Positions 1 to 9,834 of a stretch of DNA of 64,000 bases are shown here, piece after piece. This stretch comes from Brevundimonas mediterranea (lineage in GTDB: Bacteria > Pseudomonadota > Alphaproteobacteria > Caulobacterales > Caulobacteraceae), in NCBI RefSeq assembly GCF_011064825.1, contig NZ_CP048751.1, forward strand, positions 806,001 to 870,000, given 5' to 3'. The notes beneath the pieces are model-generated. The model did not search any database and was not told the DNA's origin. It worked only from the letters and a program-made list of their open reading frames with translations. The position numbers and the translations under genes are program-made. Position 1 is the stretch's first letter; each line of letters begins with the position of its first letter.

Positions 1-125
1 CGCGCGCCCAGCCCCTTCATGATGTCGGACAGCAACCGCGCCGACGCCGCGTTCGGTTCGACGATCACGATCCGCCGCACAGCGGGTTCGAGACGGCTCA
101 GGGTTCTGGCGTCGGCGGTGAACAA
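1..125 (-). CDS. Response regulator receiver protein, N-terminus only (partial)
   Basis: Only the first 41 codons lie in the window; the gene runs off the left edge. The reading begins at a TTG at 125, with GGAG about eight bases upstream. An in-frame stop further upstream leaves no ATG or GTG choice. The segment RRIVIVEPNAASARLLSDIM has the beta1-alpha1 pattern of a CheY-like receiver, with a hydrophobic strand, an acidic E-P-N turn and an amphipathic helix. It lies 75 bases downstream of purA on the same strand and may be co-transcribed with it. The phosphoacceptor Asp and any output domain are outside the window, so its role cannot be stated. Confidence 0.7.
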   Translation of the reverse strand, partial: MFTADARTLSRLEPAVRRIVIVEPNAASARLLSDIMKGLGA

Positions 126-199
126 GGCTTCTGCTCCGGTTTCACCCGCAGGCTTACCGGTTGCTGGTTAAGGCCCGTTGAATCGGGGGTCGTTTGCCC

Positions 200-1495
<1,296 letters not shown>

Positions 1496-1616
1496 AGTCC
1501 GTACTCCGCCTTAGCGTTCTCCTCGGAGAACACGTCAAAACCAGCTGGCGCCGCGTCATCGCGACGATCTGAATGCGGGCGCAGCCTATAGCGAGGGAAT
1601 CATCCGATGTCGTCCC

Positions 1617-1641
1617 GAACTGTCGTATTTTACGACAGTTC
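1617..1641. repeat. Perfect 11-bp inverted repeat over the serC stop codon
   Basis: GAACTGTCGTA, a 3-base spacer and TACGACAGTTC form a perfect palindrome. The serC stop codon (TAA, 1630-1632) lies at its centre. As RNA it would fold into a tight hairpin ending serC. No T-run follows on the minus strand, so it is not a classic rho-independent terminator. It could be a 3'-end stabiliser, a weak terminator, or an operator in front of purA. Confidence 0.6.
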
Positions 1642-2787
1642 CCCCACCGCCGTCTCGAACGCCCATTCCAGCCACGGCGTCGCATCGACCACGTCGGCGA
1701 CCTCGACCGTGCAGCCGCACCACAGCCTCAGTCCCGGCGGCGCATTGCGGTGGGGCTCCATGTCGAACACGGCCGCCTCGCCTTCCAGCAAGGCCTTGAA
1801 CCGCACGACGAAGGCCTTCTGCGCCTTGGCGTCCAGGGCCGCGATACGCGGGTCGGTGAATTTCAGACAGACCGAGGTGGTCGAGCGGATCTCGGGTCGT
1901 TCAGGTAGGAAATCGATCCAGTCGGTCCGCGCCACCCATTCGGCCAGGGCGGCGTAGTTGGCGTCCGTCCGCCGGATCAGTTCGCTCAAGCCGCCGATCC
2001 CTTGCGCCCACTCCAGGGCGTCGATCCAGTCCTCGATGGTCAGGATCGAGAAGGTGTTGATCGCCACCCCCTGCCCCAGGGCCCGGTCGAACCCCTTGCC
2101 GTCCGTCAGCCGCAGCAGCTTGGGAATGGCCCGATCCGGCCGGTACGTGTCCAGCCGCGCCACCGCGCGCGGCGACAGGGCCATCACGCCGATGCCCGCC
2201 TCCCCGCCCAGCGCCTTCTGGAAGCTGAAGGTCACCACATCCAGCTTCTCCCACGGCAAGGCCATGGCGAAGGCGGCCGAGGTGGCGTCGCAGATGGCCA
2301 GCCCCTCGCGGTCGTCGGCGATCCAGTCGGCGTCCGGCACGCGCACGCCCGAGGTCGTGCCGTTCCACGGAAACACCACGTCCTTGGACCAGTCGGCCCG
2401 GCTCAGGTCGGGCAGCTCGCCCCAGGGCGCCGTCAGCGCCTCGGGCTCCAGCCCCAGATGATCCTTCACATCCGCCAGCCAGGTCAGGCCGAAATTCTCG
2501 AACGCCACCACCTGCACCGGCCGCGCGCCCAGCATCCCCCACAGGGCCGCCTCGACCGCCCCGGTGTCGGACCCGGGCGTATAGAGCAGCACATGGCTCT
2601 CTGGCACTTCCAGCACCGTCCGCGTCAGCCGCAGGCCATGCGCGAACCGCTCCACCACTTCCGGCGCGCGAATCCCGCGCCCCAGCAGATTCTGCGGCAG
2701 GCCCGCCAGACTATAGCCGGGCCGTTTGGCCGTCGGCCCGGCCGAAAACCACGGCCGCGCCGGCTTCACATCAGGCTTTGCGATCAT
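1630..2787 (-). CDS. serC: Phosphoserine aminotransferase (alphaproteobacterial type)
   Basis: PLP enzyme that transaminates 3-phosphohydroxypyruvate to phosphoserine in serine synthesis, and can act on the matching pyridoxine precursor. At 385 aa it belongs to the longer alphaproteobacterial SerC form. The PLP Schiff-base lysine is Lys191 in FSFQKALGG, and the N-terminal segment FSAGPTAKRPGYS is typical. ATG start with AAGGGA upstream. No serA (phosphoglycerate dehydrogenase) follows: the next gene on this strand is purA. The 45 bases between its start and the dnaJ-like stop are short, so it may be read from the same transcript as the dnaJ-like gene. Confidence 0.93.
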   Translation of the reverse strand: MIAKPDVKPARPWFSAGPTAKRPGYSLAGLPQNLLGRGIRAPEVVERFAHGLRLTRTVLEVPESHVLLYTPGSDTGAVEAALWGMLGARPVQVVAFENFGLTWLADVKDHLGLEPEALTAPWGELPDLSRADWSKDVVFPWNGTTSGVRVPDADWIADDREGLAICDATSAAFAMALPWEKLDVVTFSFQKALGGEAGIGVMALSPRAVARLDTYRPDRAIPKLLRLTDGKGFDRALGQGVAINTFSILTIEDWIDALEWAQGIGGLSELIRRTDANYAALAEWVARTDWIDFLPERPEIRSTTSVCLKFTDPRIAALDAKAQKAFVVRFKALLEGEAAVFDMEPHRNAPPGLRLWCGCTVEVADVVDATPWLEWAFETAVGELS

Positions 2788-2832
2788 GGCTTTTCCCTTG
2801 TGCTGCCGCGCTTGGCGCGGCTTGAGCGCGGC

Positions 2833-3753
2833 TCAACGCCCCGGCGTATACGGCCGCTTGGCGCGCCAGTCTTCGGCGAATTTGACCAGGGCCGCGTCCG
2901 GCTCGTCCGGCAGGGTCACGACCAGCCGCGCCAGCAGATCGCCGCGCCGTCCCTGGGCGAAGGCGCCGCGCCCCTTCAGCCGCAACAGCTTGCCCGAGTT
3001 CGAGCCGGCCGGAATCGTCATCTGCACCGCCCCCTCGGGCGTCGGCACCCGCACCTTGGCGCCCAGCACCGCATCGGGAACCGACACCGGCAGATCCATG
3101 GTCAGGTCCGCCCCGTCGCGCTTGTAGATCGGATGCGGCTCGATCTTCAGTTCGATCAGGGCGTCGCCGTTCTCGGCCCCGCGTCCGGGCGCGCCCTGTC
3201 CGCGCAGCCGGATGGTCTGACCGTCCGCCGCCCCCTTGGGAATGGTCACGTCCAGGGTCCGGCCGTCCGAGAACTGGATTCGCTTGGTCGCCCCGGCGAT
3301 GGCGTCTTCCAGACTGATGTCCAGCGTCGCCTTGACGTCCTGGCCGCGCGCGGTGAAGTCCCGCGCGCCCCGCTGGCGTCCGCCGCCCCCGAACATGCCG
3401 AACAGTTCGTCCAGATCGACGCCTTCGAAATTGGCCCGGCCGCCCGGCCCGCCGCCGAACCCGCCGCCCGCGCCGCCGAACGGGCTCCCGCCCGGCCGCG
3501 CCCCGCCGCTGAAGCCGCGATATTGCTCGTTGCCGTCGTTATCCAGCTGGCCCGCATCGTACTTGGCCCGCTTCTCGGCGTCGCCCAGGATGTCGAAGGC
3601 CGCCGTCACCCGCTTGAACTTGTCCTCGGTGATCTTGTCGCCGGGGTTCTTGTCGGGGTGCAACTCCTTGGCCAGCTTGCGGAACGCCTTCTTGATCTCG
3701 TCCGCGCTCGCGCCCTTCGAAACGCCCAGTTCCTTGTAGGGATCGCCTGCCAC
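2833..3753 (-). CDS. DnaJ/CbpA-type co-chaperone without zinc finger
   Basis: J-domain protein expected to stimulate DnaK ATPase and deliver client proteins. The J domain fills residues 3-70 with HPD at 32-34. A Gly/Phe-rich linker follows (about 75-125), then two DnaJ C-terminal beta domains (VTIPKGAADGQTIRLRG and the repeat near VQMTIPAGSNSGKLLRLKG). There are no CxxCxGxG zinc motifs, so it is class II (CbpA-like), not housekeeping DnaJ. The start is taken as GTG at 3753 because the J domain begins at once and GGAG lies about 11 bases upstream; the open frame further upstream overlaps gp15 and is not coding. It sits 89 bases downstream of GTA gp15 on the same strand, so it could be read with the GTA genes. 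Confidence 0.85.
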   Translation of the reverse strand: MAGDPYKELGVSKGASADEIKKAFRKLAKELHPDKNPGDKITEDKFKRVTAAFDILGDAEKRAKYDAGQLDNDGNEQYRGFSGGARPGGSPFGGAGGGFGGGPGGRANFEGVDLDELFGMFGGGGRQRGARDFTARGQDVKATLDISLEDAIAGATKRIQFSDGRTLDVTIPKGAADGQTIRLRGQGAPGRGAENGDALIELKIEPHPIYKRDGADLTMDLPVSVPDAVLGAKVRVPTPEGAVQMTIPAGSNSGKLLRLKGRGAFAQGRRGDLLARLVVTLPDEPDAALVKFAEDWRAKRPYTPGR

Positions 3754-3842
3754 GTGCGTTGCCGCTCCAACTGAAAACACCAAGAGGCCGTCAGTTAAGC
3801 CATGCTCCCGCCCCCGCAAAGGGCCGGACCCGGCATATTTGC

Positions 3843-6800
3843 TCAGATCAGGCCGATTTCCGCCTCCACGCCCCAGCCGAACCCCTCGCCCCACTGCGCC
3901 ACGCCGATCCGCGCCGTCGGGGTCACGCCCCCAGGAAAGTCCGCCGCCCGCTCGGCGGCGGAATACAGAACCGTCATCCCCTCGACCTCCATCGTCCGTC
4001 GCACCGCCCCGGCGTCCCTCACCTGCACCCGGAACCGCATCGGATCCACCCCCGCAGGCTCCCCGTCCCATCCGTCCCCATACAGGCGCACGCGCGGCGT
4101 CCACCGCACCGTCCATACTTCCGCCCCGGCCTCCACAATCAGCCCCGCCGGCGACCACGGCCGGGCGTACAGGCCCTGCAAGGTGAAGCCGGCCTCGCGG
4201 AACCCCGCCCCGCCCGGCGCCGCCCCCGCCGGTCCGACGCGACAGATCAGCGGCAGTCCCCGTTCATTGCGCCCGATTTCGGCCCGCGCCAGCCGCTCGT
4301 CCAGAAACACCGCCACCGATCCCGCCGCCGCCCCGGCCTGCATCTCGACCTCGGTGCCCTGCTGTCCGCGCAGCAAGCCCGTCAGCCGCCAGGTCTCCGC
4401 CCCGACCAGGGTCGCCGACCGATATTGCACCACCTCCCATCCCGCCGCCGTCTCGACCGCCAGGGCGTTGGCCCCGCCCAGCACCGCCAGCGCCGAGGCG
4501 CTCTGCGGCGCCGCTCCCTCGACCCGAACCGTCAGGGCCTGAATCTCGTCCCAACGATGCCGAACCCCCGGTCCCAGCGGCTGGACCAGAACCCCGACCG
4601 TCGCCGCCGTCTCCAAGTCGCCCCGCGCCGTCAGAGTCTCCGCCCCGGCCCCGGCGTGCAGCCGCATCGGCCGCCACGGCTCAGCCGCCGCCGCCACGAC
4701 CGGCCGCTCGTCGTCCTCGCCCCCCATCAGGGGCGGCAGGTCCATCACCCGCACGAAGGGCGCCCCGACCACGGGCGGCGCCTCGCCGCCGCGCCCGCCG
4801 CCCTGATCCTCAAAGGTCCGCCGGACCCCGACCGGCTCCAGCACCGCCGACGGCGTCTCGTCCGCCGTCGTCCGCGTCACCCGCCAGTCGCCCTCGCGGC
4901 CCTCCAGCCGCACCACATCTCCCGGCTCCAGCCGCAAGGCCTCCAGCGGCCCCAGCGCCAGGGTCGTCGTCTCCGCCCCAGCCCCGTCCAGGGCCCGCTC
5001 CGCCGCCGCCCGCGCCAGACCGCCGCCGCACGCCAGCGGCAGATCCAGATCCACCCCGCCGCCCGTCGCCGCCTCAGGGTCCTCGGCCCGCACGACCACC
5101 GCCCCGGTCTGATAATCGGCCGTCTCGTCGATGAACCGCACCCTCGCCTCGCCGGGTCGCGGCTCCAGCGCCCGCGTCGCCGTCTCCGCCGCCCCCTGAT
5201 CCGGCAGAGCTAGGGCCTCACGCGCCAGATCGGCGCAAACCGCCGTCCGCCCCAGCACCGCCACCCGCCCGTCCCGTTCAGCCGCCACCGCATCGAACGC
5301 CGCCAGCAGCGGCTCCAGCGCATCGCGCGTCCGCATCGGCCGGTCGATCACATAGCCGGCCGCCGCCCCCTCGACGCCCTCAACCGCCCTCTCGTCCGCC
5401 GCCAGACCGCCCCGCGCCAGCACCGCCGCGATCAGGTCGCGCCCGTCCCCCGCCAGCCGTCCGTTCAGCCAGTGCCCGGCCCGCCACGCCCCTGCATCCG
5501 CCCAGACGTCCCCCCGCGCCGGAAAGGCCGGATAGGGACGCGCGTCCCAGCACCAGGCGTCCGCCCCCGCCAGCATCCGCCCGCCATAGACCGCCGACAC
5601 CGGATTGTTCACGGCCGCCGCATAATGACTCAGCACCGCCTCCAGCGCCGCCCGCTGCACCGCGTCGTCGCGCGCGCCGGTCGATCCCGGCGGCAGGCGG
5701 CTCTCGCTGCTCTTGGGATCCTGGAACAGGTTCGGCGCATTGCCGCCCCGGTCCACCGCCGCACAGCCGAACTCCGACAGCCGCACCGGCTTCATCCCCG
5801 AAACCCAGGCCGCCGGCGTCGCCGAGCGCACCCCGCCCGGCCGGTCATGGTGAAGGTTCGACCACCACCCCTTCAGGTCCTTGGGTCGGAACAGCCAGTC
5901 CTCGCCGTGCGCCGTATCGACGATGGGCGTCCTGGCCTGCGCCGCCCGGTCGGTCTCGCCTGCATAGAACCAGTCGAACCCCTCGCCGCCCGCGACGCCC
6001 GCCGCCAGATAGGCCGGGTCCGCCGCCCCATCGAACACCGCAGAATCCACCCCGCCGTCGCCCTCGCGCCAGTCGGTCAACGGCGGATACCAGTCGATCG
6101 ACACATGATCGATATTCGTATCGGCCCACAGCGGGTCCAGGTGAAACACCACCTCCCCGCCCGTCTGCCGTCCAAAATATTCGCTCCAGTCGGCCGCATA
6201 GGACAGTTTCACCCCCGGCCCGACCACCGCCCGGCACTCCGCCGCCAGCGCCCGGAACTGCGCCACCGCCGGAAAGCCCCCGGCCGCATCCCGCGTCCAG
6301 GTCACCCCCCGCATCTCCGACCCGATCAACAGGCCGTCCGCCCCTTCCTCGGCCGCGATCCGGGCATAGTGCAGCGCCATCCGCCGCAGCCCCCAATCGT
6401 CCGCCCCGCCGAACAGGGCCGCGATCTCCGTCGTCGCCCCCGTCCCGTCCACGCCCGCCACCCTTCCGCGCCACGGATAGCCGGGGCAGTCCATGAAGAC
6501 GAACGGATACAGCGTCACCTCCAGCCCCCGCGCCTTCAGCTCGCGGATCGCCTGCCGCACGCTCTCGTCCGACGGCGTCCCGCCATAGGCCGGGGCAGAT
6601 CCTCCCCCGCTGGGGGAGGTGTCGGCGAAGCCGACGGAGGGGGCCCGACTGACCTCGTACGCCTCATGCCTTTCCACTCCCGCCACCGACCAGTCCATCG
6701 GTTCGGTCGGCTTGTCGCGCCGCTCCACCCCCGGCCGCACCCGGCAATGCCCGGCCCGCAGATCATCCCCGAACCATCCCACCACCAGACTGACCCGTTT

Positions 6801-7571
6801 CAGGTTCGGCAGCTGCGCCTGCAGCTGGTCCAGCGACACGACCAGGTCCGCCCGGCCCTCGCCGTTGTGGACATTCTCCGCCGCCGTCCGCGTCAACCCC
6901 TCGCGCCGCATCACCGCCTCGGTCGCCAGGGCGAACTCCCCCGCGCCGGGGATCAGACACACGCCTTCCAGCAAGTCCTCCAGCCGCGCCCGTTCCCCGC
7001 GCGGTCGCCGGAACACCTCGAAACTCAACTGCGGAACCCGGTCCCCGAACGGCCCCAACGGCAGGTCCTCGAACACCACATAGGCCGTGCCCCGATAGGC
7101 AGGCGCCGCCCCTTCGACCGCCTCGATCAGCGGATCGGGCGTCGGGTCCTCGCCCCCGCGATACACCCGCATCGCCACGCCGTTCAGGTCCATCAGCCGT
7201 CCGTCGGCCCAGACCCGCCCTATCCCATCGATCTCCCCCTCGCACAGGGCCACGGCGAAACTCAGCGAATAGACATAGTCGACCGTCTTCGGCCCGCCCT
7301 TGCCCGCCCGTCCCTTGGCCTTGGCTTCCAGAAACCGCGCCGCCCAGATCACCTGACCCGTCACCCGCGCCCGCCCGAACACACAGGCCATCGGCGCCCC
7401 CTCCGCCGTCCCCTGCACCTTCAGGGCCTCCAGCCTAGGCCCGACCTGCCGCGCCGGCGACAGCGATCCGACCACCCGATTGTCGATCGCCCGCCCGATC
7501 GTCGCCCCGATCACCCGCCCGACCGGGCCCCCGACCGACTGCCCCACCGCGCTCAGTACGACTTGCGCCAT
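3843..7571 (-). CDS. GTA gp15: baseplate/host-specificity megatron protein
   Basis: Largest GTA tail protein (1242 aa), forming the baseplate megatron and tail-tip trimer that contacts the recipient. The N-terminal third resembles gp15 segments seen in Rhodobacter (GTVYVVFEDLPLGPFG-like region near 180). The middle has the GTA TIM-barrel domain, with motifs such as PFVFMDCPGYPW and SEFGCAAVDRGGN. The rest matches phage tail protein and C-terminal baseplate domains. The start is ATG with a strong GAGGAGG. Near residues 308-325 the protein reads through a palindromic repeat (APSVGFADTSPSGGGSAPA) that looks inserted just before the TIM barrel. Last gene of the GTA run. Confidence 0.93.
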   Translation of the reverse strand: MAQVVLSAVGQSVGGPVGRVIGATIGRAIDNRVVGSLSPARQVGPRLEALKVQGTAEGAPMACVFGRARVTGQVIWAARFLEAKAKGRAGKGGPKTVDYVYSLSFAVALCEGEIDGIGRVWADGRLMDLNGVAMRVYRGGEDPTPDPLIEAVEGAAPAYRGTAYVVFEDLPLGPFGDRVPQLSFEVFRRPRGERARLEDLLEGVCLIPGAGEFALATEAVMRREGLTRTAAENVHNGEGRADLVVSLDQLQAQLPNLKRVSLVVGWFGDDLRAGHCRVRPGVERRDKPTEPMDWSVAGVERHEAYEVSRAPSVGFADTSPSGGGSAPAYGGTPSDESVRQAIRELKARGLEVTLYPFVFMDCPGYPWRGRVAGVDGTGATTEIAALFGGADDWGLRRMALHYARIAAEEGADGLLIGSEMRGVTWTRDAAGGFPAVAQFRALAAECRAVVGPGVKLSYAADWSEYFGRQTGGEVVFHLDPLWADTNIDHVSIDWYPPLTDWREGDGGVDSAVFDGAADPAYLAAGVAGGEGFDWFYAGETDRAAQARTPIVDTAHGEDWLFRPKDLKGWWSNLHHDRPGGVRSATPAAWVSGMKPVRLSEFGCAAVDRGGNAPNLFQDPKSSESRLPPGSTGARDDAVQRAALEAVLSHYAAAVNNPVSAVYGGRMLAGADAWCWDARPYPAFPARGDVWADAGAWRAGHWLNGRLAGDGRDLIAAVLARGGLAADERAVEGVEGAAAGYVIDRPMRTRDALEPLLAAFDAVAAERDGRVAVLGRTAVCADLAREALALPDQGAAETATRALEPRPGEARVRFIDETADYQTGAVVVRAEDPEAATGGGVDLDLPLACGGGLARAAAERALDGAGAETTTLALGPLEALRLEPGDVVRLEGREGDWRVTRTTADETPSAVLEPVGVRRTFEDQGGGRGGEAPPVVGAPFVRVMDLPPLMGGEDDERPVVAAAAEPWRPMRLHAGAGAETLTARGDLETAATVGVLVQPLGPGVRHRWDEIQALTVRVEGAAPQSASALAVLGGANALAVETAAGWEVVQYRSATLVGAETWRLTGLLRGQQGTEVEMQAGAAAGSVAVFLDERLARAEIGRNERGLPLICRVGPAGAAPGGAGFREAGFTLQGLYARPWSPAGLIVEAGAEVWTVRWTPRVRLYGDGWDGEPAGVDPMRFRVQVRDAGAVRRTMEVEGMTVLYSAAERAADFPGGVTPTARIGVAQWGEGFGWGVEAEIGLI
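6601..6648. repeat. Palindromic repeat read in frame inside GTA gp15
   Basis: CCTCCCCC GCT GGGGGAGG is followed by a second small hairpin (GTCGGC GAA GCCGAC) and GGAGGGGGCC. The modules resemble those of the larger repeats elsewhere in the window, though this is the short two-hairpin form. It is in frame and contributes a Ser/Gly/Pro-rich loop to gp15. Confidence 0.75.
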
Positions 7572-7590
7572 CTACGCCTCCTCAAATCGT

Positions 7591-7736
7591 CTCCCTCCCC
7601 CGCGGGGGAGGGGGGCCGCGCAGCGGCCGGGTGGGGGCGGCCCGGCAAGGCCGCACGGACCGAGCGTGTATCGCCTTGCCCGCCCCACCCGGTCTCGCCT
7701 ACGGCTCGCCCTGCCCTCCCCGGTCGGGGAGGGAGA
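7591..7736. repeat. Composite palindromic repeat between GTA gp15 and gp14
   Basis: Fills nearly all of the gap between the gp14 stop and the gp15 start. Structure: outer hairpin CTCCCTCCCCC GCGG GGGAGG, inner hairpin GGCCGC GCA GCGGCC, a G-rich track (GGGTGGGGGCGG), a variable centre, a C-rich track (GCCCCACCC) and a closing hairpin ending GGGGAGGGAG. It is roughly an inverted repeat of itself. As RNA it would be heavily structured within the GTA transcript. Confidence 0.85.
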
Positions 7737-7739
7737 TAT

Positions 7740-8366
7740 TCAATCCGGAAACCGGAACACCGCCGCCAAACGCCTACGCCACCACATCCCCATCCAGCTC
7801 TCCACCACCGCCCGTCCCCAATAGGCGTGGATCATCCTCGGCTCCGGCCCGCCGGTGTCGCTCAGGATGGCGCAGTGTTTCACCGCCGCCCCCGGCGACA
7901 TGCGAAGTTTCACCGCCGCCCCCGGCGACATGCGAAACAGCAGCACGTCCCCAGTCCGCATCGCCTCGACCGGCACGGGCGTCAGCCACCGCCCTGCCGC
8001 CGCCAGCAGGGTCTCGCGCCCGCCGGTCTCGGCCCAGTCCGGCGAATAGGCGGGCAGACCCTCCGGCTCCGCCCCGACCACCTCGCGCCACACCCCGCGC
8101 ACCAGCCCCAGACAATCCGCCCCCACGCCCTTCATGCTGGCCTGATGCCGATACGGCGTCCCCAGCCAGGCCCGCGCAACAGCCACCGCCGCCGCACGCG
8201 CCTCTCCCTCCCCCTGCGGGGGAGGGGGGTCGAGCCGGAGGCGAGACCGGGTGGGAAGGGCCAGGCGACCCGCGCCCGCTGCCCCTGCCGCCCCCACCCC
8301 GTCATCGCTGCGCGCTGCCCCTCCCCCGCAGGGGGAGGGAGAAATCACCGTCGTCGCTCCCCTCAC
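7740..8366 (-). CDS. GTA gp14: NlpC/P60 cell-wall peptidase, with repeat-derived N-terminal extension
   Basis: Tail-associated peptidoglycan peptidase thought to open the recipient wall. The conserved core starts at AVARAWLGTPYRHQ (about 62). The likely catalytic Cys85 lies in GADCLGL and the likely His164 in KHCAILS. The GTG at 8366 overlaps the gp13 stop as GTGA and has GGGAG six bases upstream, which favours this coupled start. Residues 8-55 are then translated from a palindromic repeat. A GTG at 8186 just before the core is the alternative start. A 30-bp tandem duplication inserts ten residues (LRMSPGAAVK) immediately before His164, which could harm activity. Confidence 0.85.
   Translation of the reverse strand: MRGATTVISPSPCGGGAARSDDGVGAAGAAGAGRLALPTRSRLRLDPPPPQGEGEARAAAVAVARAWLGTPYRHQASMKGVGADCLGLVRGVWREVVGAEPEGLPAYSPDWAETGGRETLLAAAGRWLTPVPVEAMRTGDVLLFRMSPGAAVKLRMSPGAAVKHCAILSDTGGPEPRMIHAYWGRAVVESWMGMWWRRRLAAVFRFPD
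7877..7936. repeat. Perfect 30-bp tandem duplication inside GTA gp14
   Basis: Two head-to-tail copies of a 30-base unit (7877-7906 and 7907-7936) with no mismatch. The unit is ten codons, so the frame is kept and the protein carries MSPGAAVK twice. It lies just before the His of the NlpC/P60 active site. Confidence 0.95.
8203..8343. repeat. Composite palindromic repeat read in frame at the gp14 N-terminus
   Basis: Same architecture as the 7591-7736 copy: CTCCCTCCCCC TGC GGGGGAGG at one end, GGGTGGGAAGGGC and CCCCCACCCC tracks inside, and CCCTCCCCC GCA GGGGGAGGGAG at the other end. It starts about seven codons after the coupled gp14 start, leaves no stop and restores the frame, so it adds about 47 residues. 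Confidence 0.85.
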
Positions 8367-9007
8367 CGCCGGCTCCCGCCGTCGTTCCGCGCGCCTCCCG
8401 CCGGATAGGCCGTCAGGAAGTCATCCCCCGGCACGTCCGCAAAGCCCCGGAAATTCACTCCATTCCCGAACGTCCGGACACAGGTCTCCCACCGCTTGTC
8501 ACAGCGCCGTCCCGCCGCCGCGATCCCGCAGCGTTCATCCCCCAGCCGCGCGTCGCACATCCGGCCATAGGTCCGCCCGACCACCCGCTCCAGCTTCGAC
8601 AGCGGCCCTTCCAGATCGGCCAGGAACCGCCCCTCCTCGCGCCGCATCCGCGCCAGGGTCCCGGCCCACAGCCGAACCTTCAAATCTGGCTCCGACCAGT
8701 CCACCCGCCACAGCTCGACCTTCGCCCCATCGAACCGCCCCGCCGCCACATCCGCCTCGGTGATCGCCGCGTCATCCAGCGCGCCCGCCGCCGAGACCGA
8801 CCCCGCCGCCAGGCCCACGGCGCTCTCGGCCGCCCCGGCCGTCCAGCCGCTCCCGGCCCGACAGACCACCCCGTCCACCACCAAATCCCGGTCGTGATCG
8901 GTGAAGCCCGTCACCGCCCCGTCGGCCCGCTCCAGCCGCCAGACATGACAAAGCCTCGCCGCCCCGCTCTCGATGCGGGCGGCCATTTCGTCCGGTATGT
9001 CTCTCAT
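8363..9007 (-). CDS. GTA gp13: DUF2163 tail hub protein
   Basis: Tail hub component of the GTA, named by synteny and by the DUF2163 pattern. The N-terminus MRDIPDEMAARIESGAARLCHVWRLERADG and the phrase GFTDHDRDL are typical. C-terminal cysteines (MCDARLGDERCGI and CDKRWETC) fit the metal-binding end known in the RcGTA hub; metal binding is not shown here. 214 aa from the ATG at 9007. The longer open frame upstream runs into intergenic short repeats. The stop overlaps the gp14 start by four bases. Confidence 0.9.
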   Translation of the reverse strand: MRDIPDEMAARIESGAARLCHVWRLERADGAVTGFTDHDRDLVVDGVVCRAGSGWTAGAAESAVGLAAGSVSAAGALDDAAITEADVAAGRFDGAKVELWRVDWSEPDLKVRLWAGTLARMRREEGRFLADLEGPLSKLERVVGRTYGRMCDARLGDERCGIAAAGRRCDKRWETCVRTFGNGVNFRGFADVPGDDFLTAYPAGGARNDGGSRR

Positions 9008-9009
9008 CG

Positions 9010-9125
9010 TCACCTCTGTCGTGAGGGCGTGAAATCGTGAGGGCGTGACTCGTGAATCGTGAGCGGCGGCCTCCCGAGCCACGCCGCCCCTCTCCTCGCC
9101 ATCCACCACTCACCATTCACCCGCT
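9010..9125. repeat. Short-repeat patch with mirrored ends between gp13 and gp12
   Basis: On the plus strand, GTGAGGGCGTGAAATC-like units recur (about 9020-9062). The other end (9100-9118) has CACTCACCATTCACC, which is roughly their reverse complement. The whole patch could fold on itself. It resembles the 12061-12172 patch upstream of gp9, but with a different unit. No gene or clear site was seen. Confidence 0.6.
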
Positions 9126-9737
9126 TCAGACCCGCACCTCGATCAGCGGAACGGCCGCCATCCGCCCGGCGTCGAAACTCTCCAGGGTCGTCTCGATCCG
9201 GTCCGTGTCGAACCGCACCGGGGTGTCGAACTGAAAGCCCGCCGTCACCGCAGCGCCCGCCGCCGGCGCGACCGCCAGGCTCACCGCCCCGGTCGCCGCG
9301 TCCACCGCAAAGCCCGAAGTCTCGACGCCCCCGACCGCGACCCTGACCGTCCCCTCGACCGGCTTGACGATCGACCGCTCCACGTCGCCATAGGCCTTGA
9401 TCAGCGGGAACACCGTCCGCACCCCGTCGCCGACGCCCAGCGCCTGATCCCCCGCCGAGACCGTCCCGCTGGGCGCGCACGACTTGAAATCGGCGAAGTC
9501 CTTGAACCGGAACCCGTACAGCCGCCCCCGCCGCGCCTCGAAGAAGGCGATCAGCGCCGCCATGTCGTCCAGCGACCTCAGGTTCGCCCCGATCAGATAC
9601 CGCCGACGCCCCATCGCCCAGGGGCTGGACCGCCGCTCGAATCCGGAGCCCAGGGTGGTGATCTCCGTCCTTCGCTCGACCCCGCCGGTCGAGCCGAAGG
9701 CCAGCCGCGCGGGCAGCCGCACCTCATGGAAGTCCAT
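9126..9737 (-). CDS. GTA gp12: DUF2460 distal tail protein
   Basis: Distal tail protein joining tail tube and hub, with the DUF2460 pattern. The N-terminus MDFHEVRLPARLAFGSTGG and the segment AFFEARRGRLYGFRFKDFADF are hallmarks. 203 aa from ATG, a usual family length. It is the first GTA gene after the opposite-strand DUF805 gene, so its transcription from the main GTA promoter would have to cross that locus. Confidence 0.92.
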   Translation of the reverse strand: MDFHEVRLPARLAFGSTGGVERRTEITTLGSGFERRSSPWAMGRRRYLIGANLRSLDDMAALIAFFEARRGRLYGFRFKDFADFKSCAPSGTVSAGDQALGVGDGVRTVFPLIKAYGDVERSIVKPVEGTVRVAVGGVETSGFAVDAATGAVSLAVAPAAGAAVTAGFQFDTPVRFDTDRIETTLESFDAGRMAAVPLIEVRV

Positions 9738-9834
9738 CCGAACCTGTCCCCTGTTTCACTTGTTCGCAGAGCGCCGCTCGTCCATGCTCGCCCCATCGCG
9801 GCCGCAATGGCCGTATCGAGACGGGAGCGAAGAC

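Noticed and set aside
1617..1641. Alphaproteobacterial SOS (LexA) box
   Set aside because: The GAAC-N7-GAAC or GTTC-N7-GTTC spacing is not present.
2002..3774. 590-aa plus-strand open frame
   Set aside because: Antisense to serC and the dnaJ-like gene; composition is shadow-like.
3754..4158. N-terminal extension of the dnaJ-like gene
   Set aside because: Overlaps gp15 on the same strand in another frame; the J domain starts at the GTG 3753.
5472..8408. 978-aa plus-strand open frame
   Set aside because: Antisense to gp15 and gp14; very rich in Arg/Pro/His, typical of GC-rich shadow frames, and no domain was recognised.
9010..9062. CRISPR-like direct repeats
   Set aside because: Units are short, uneven and without unique spacers; no cas genes.
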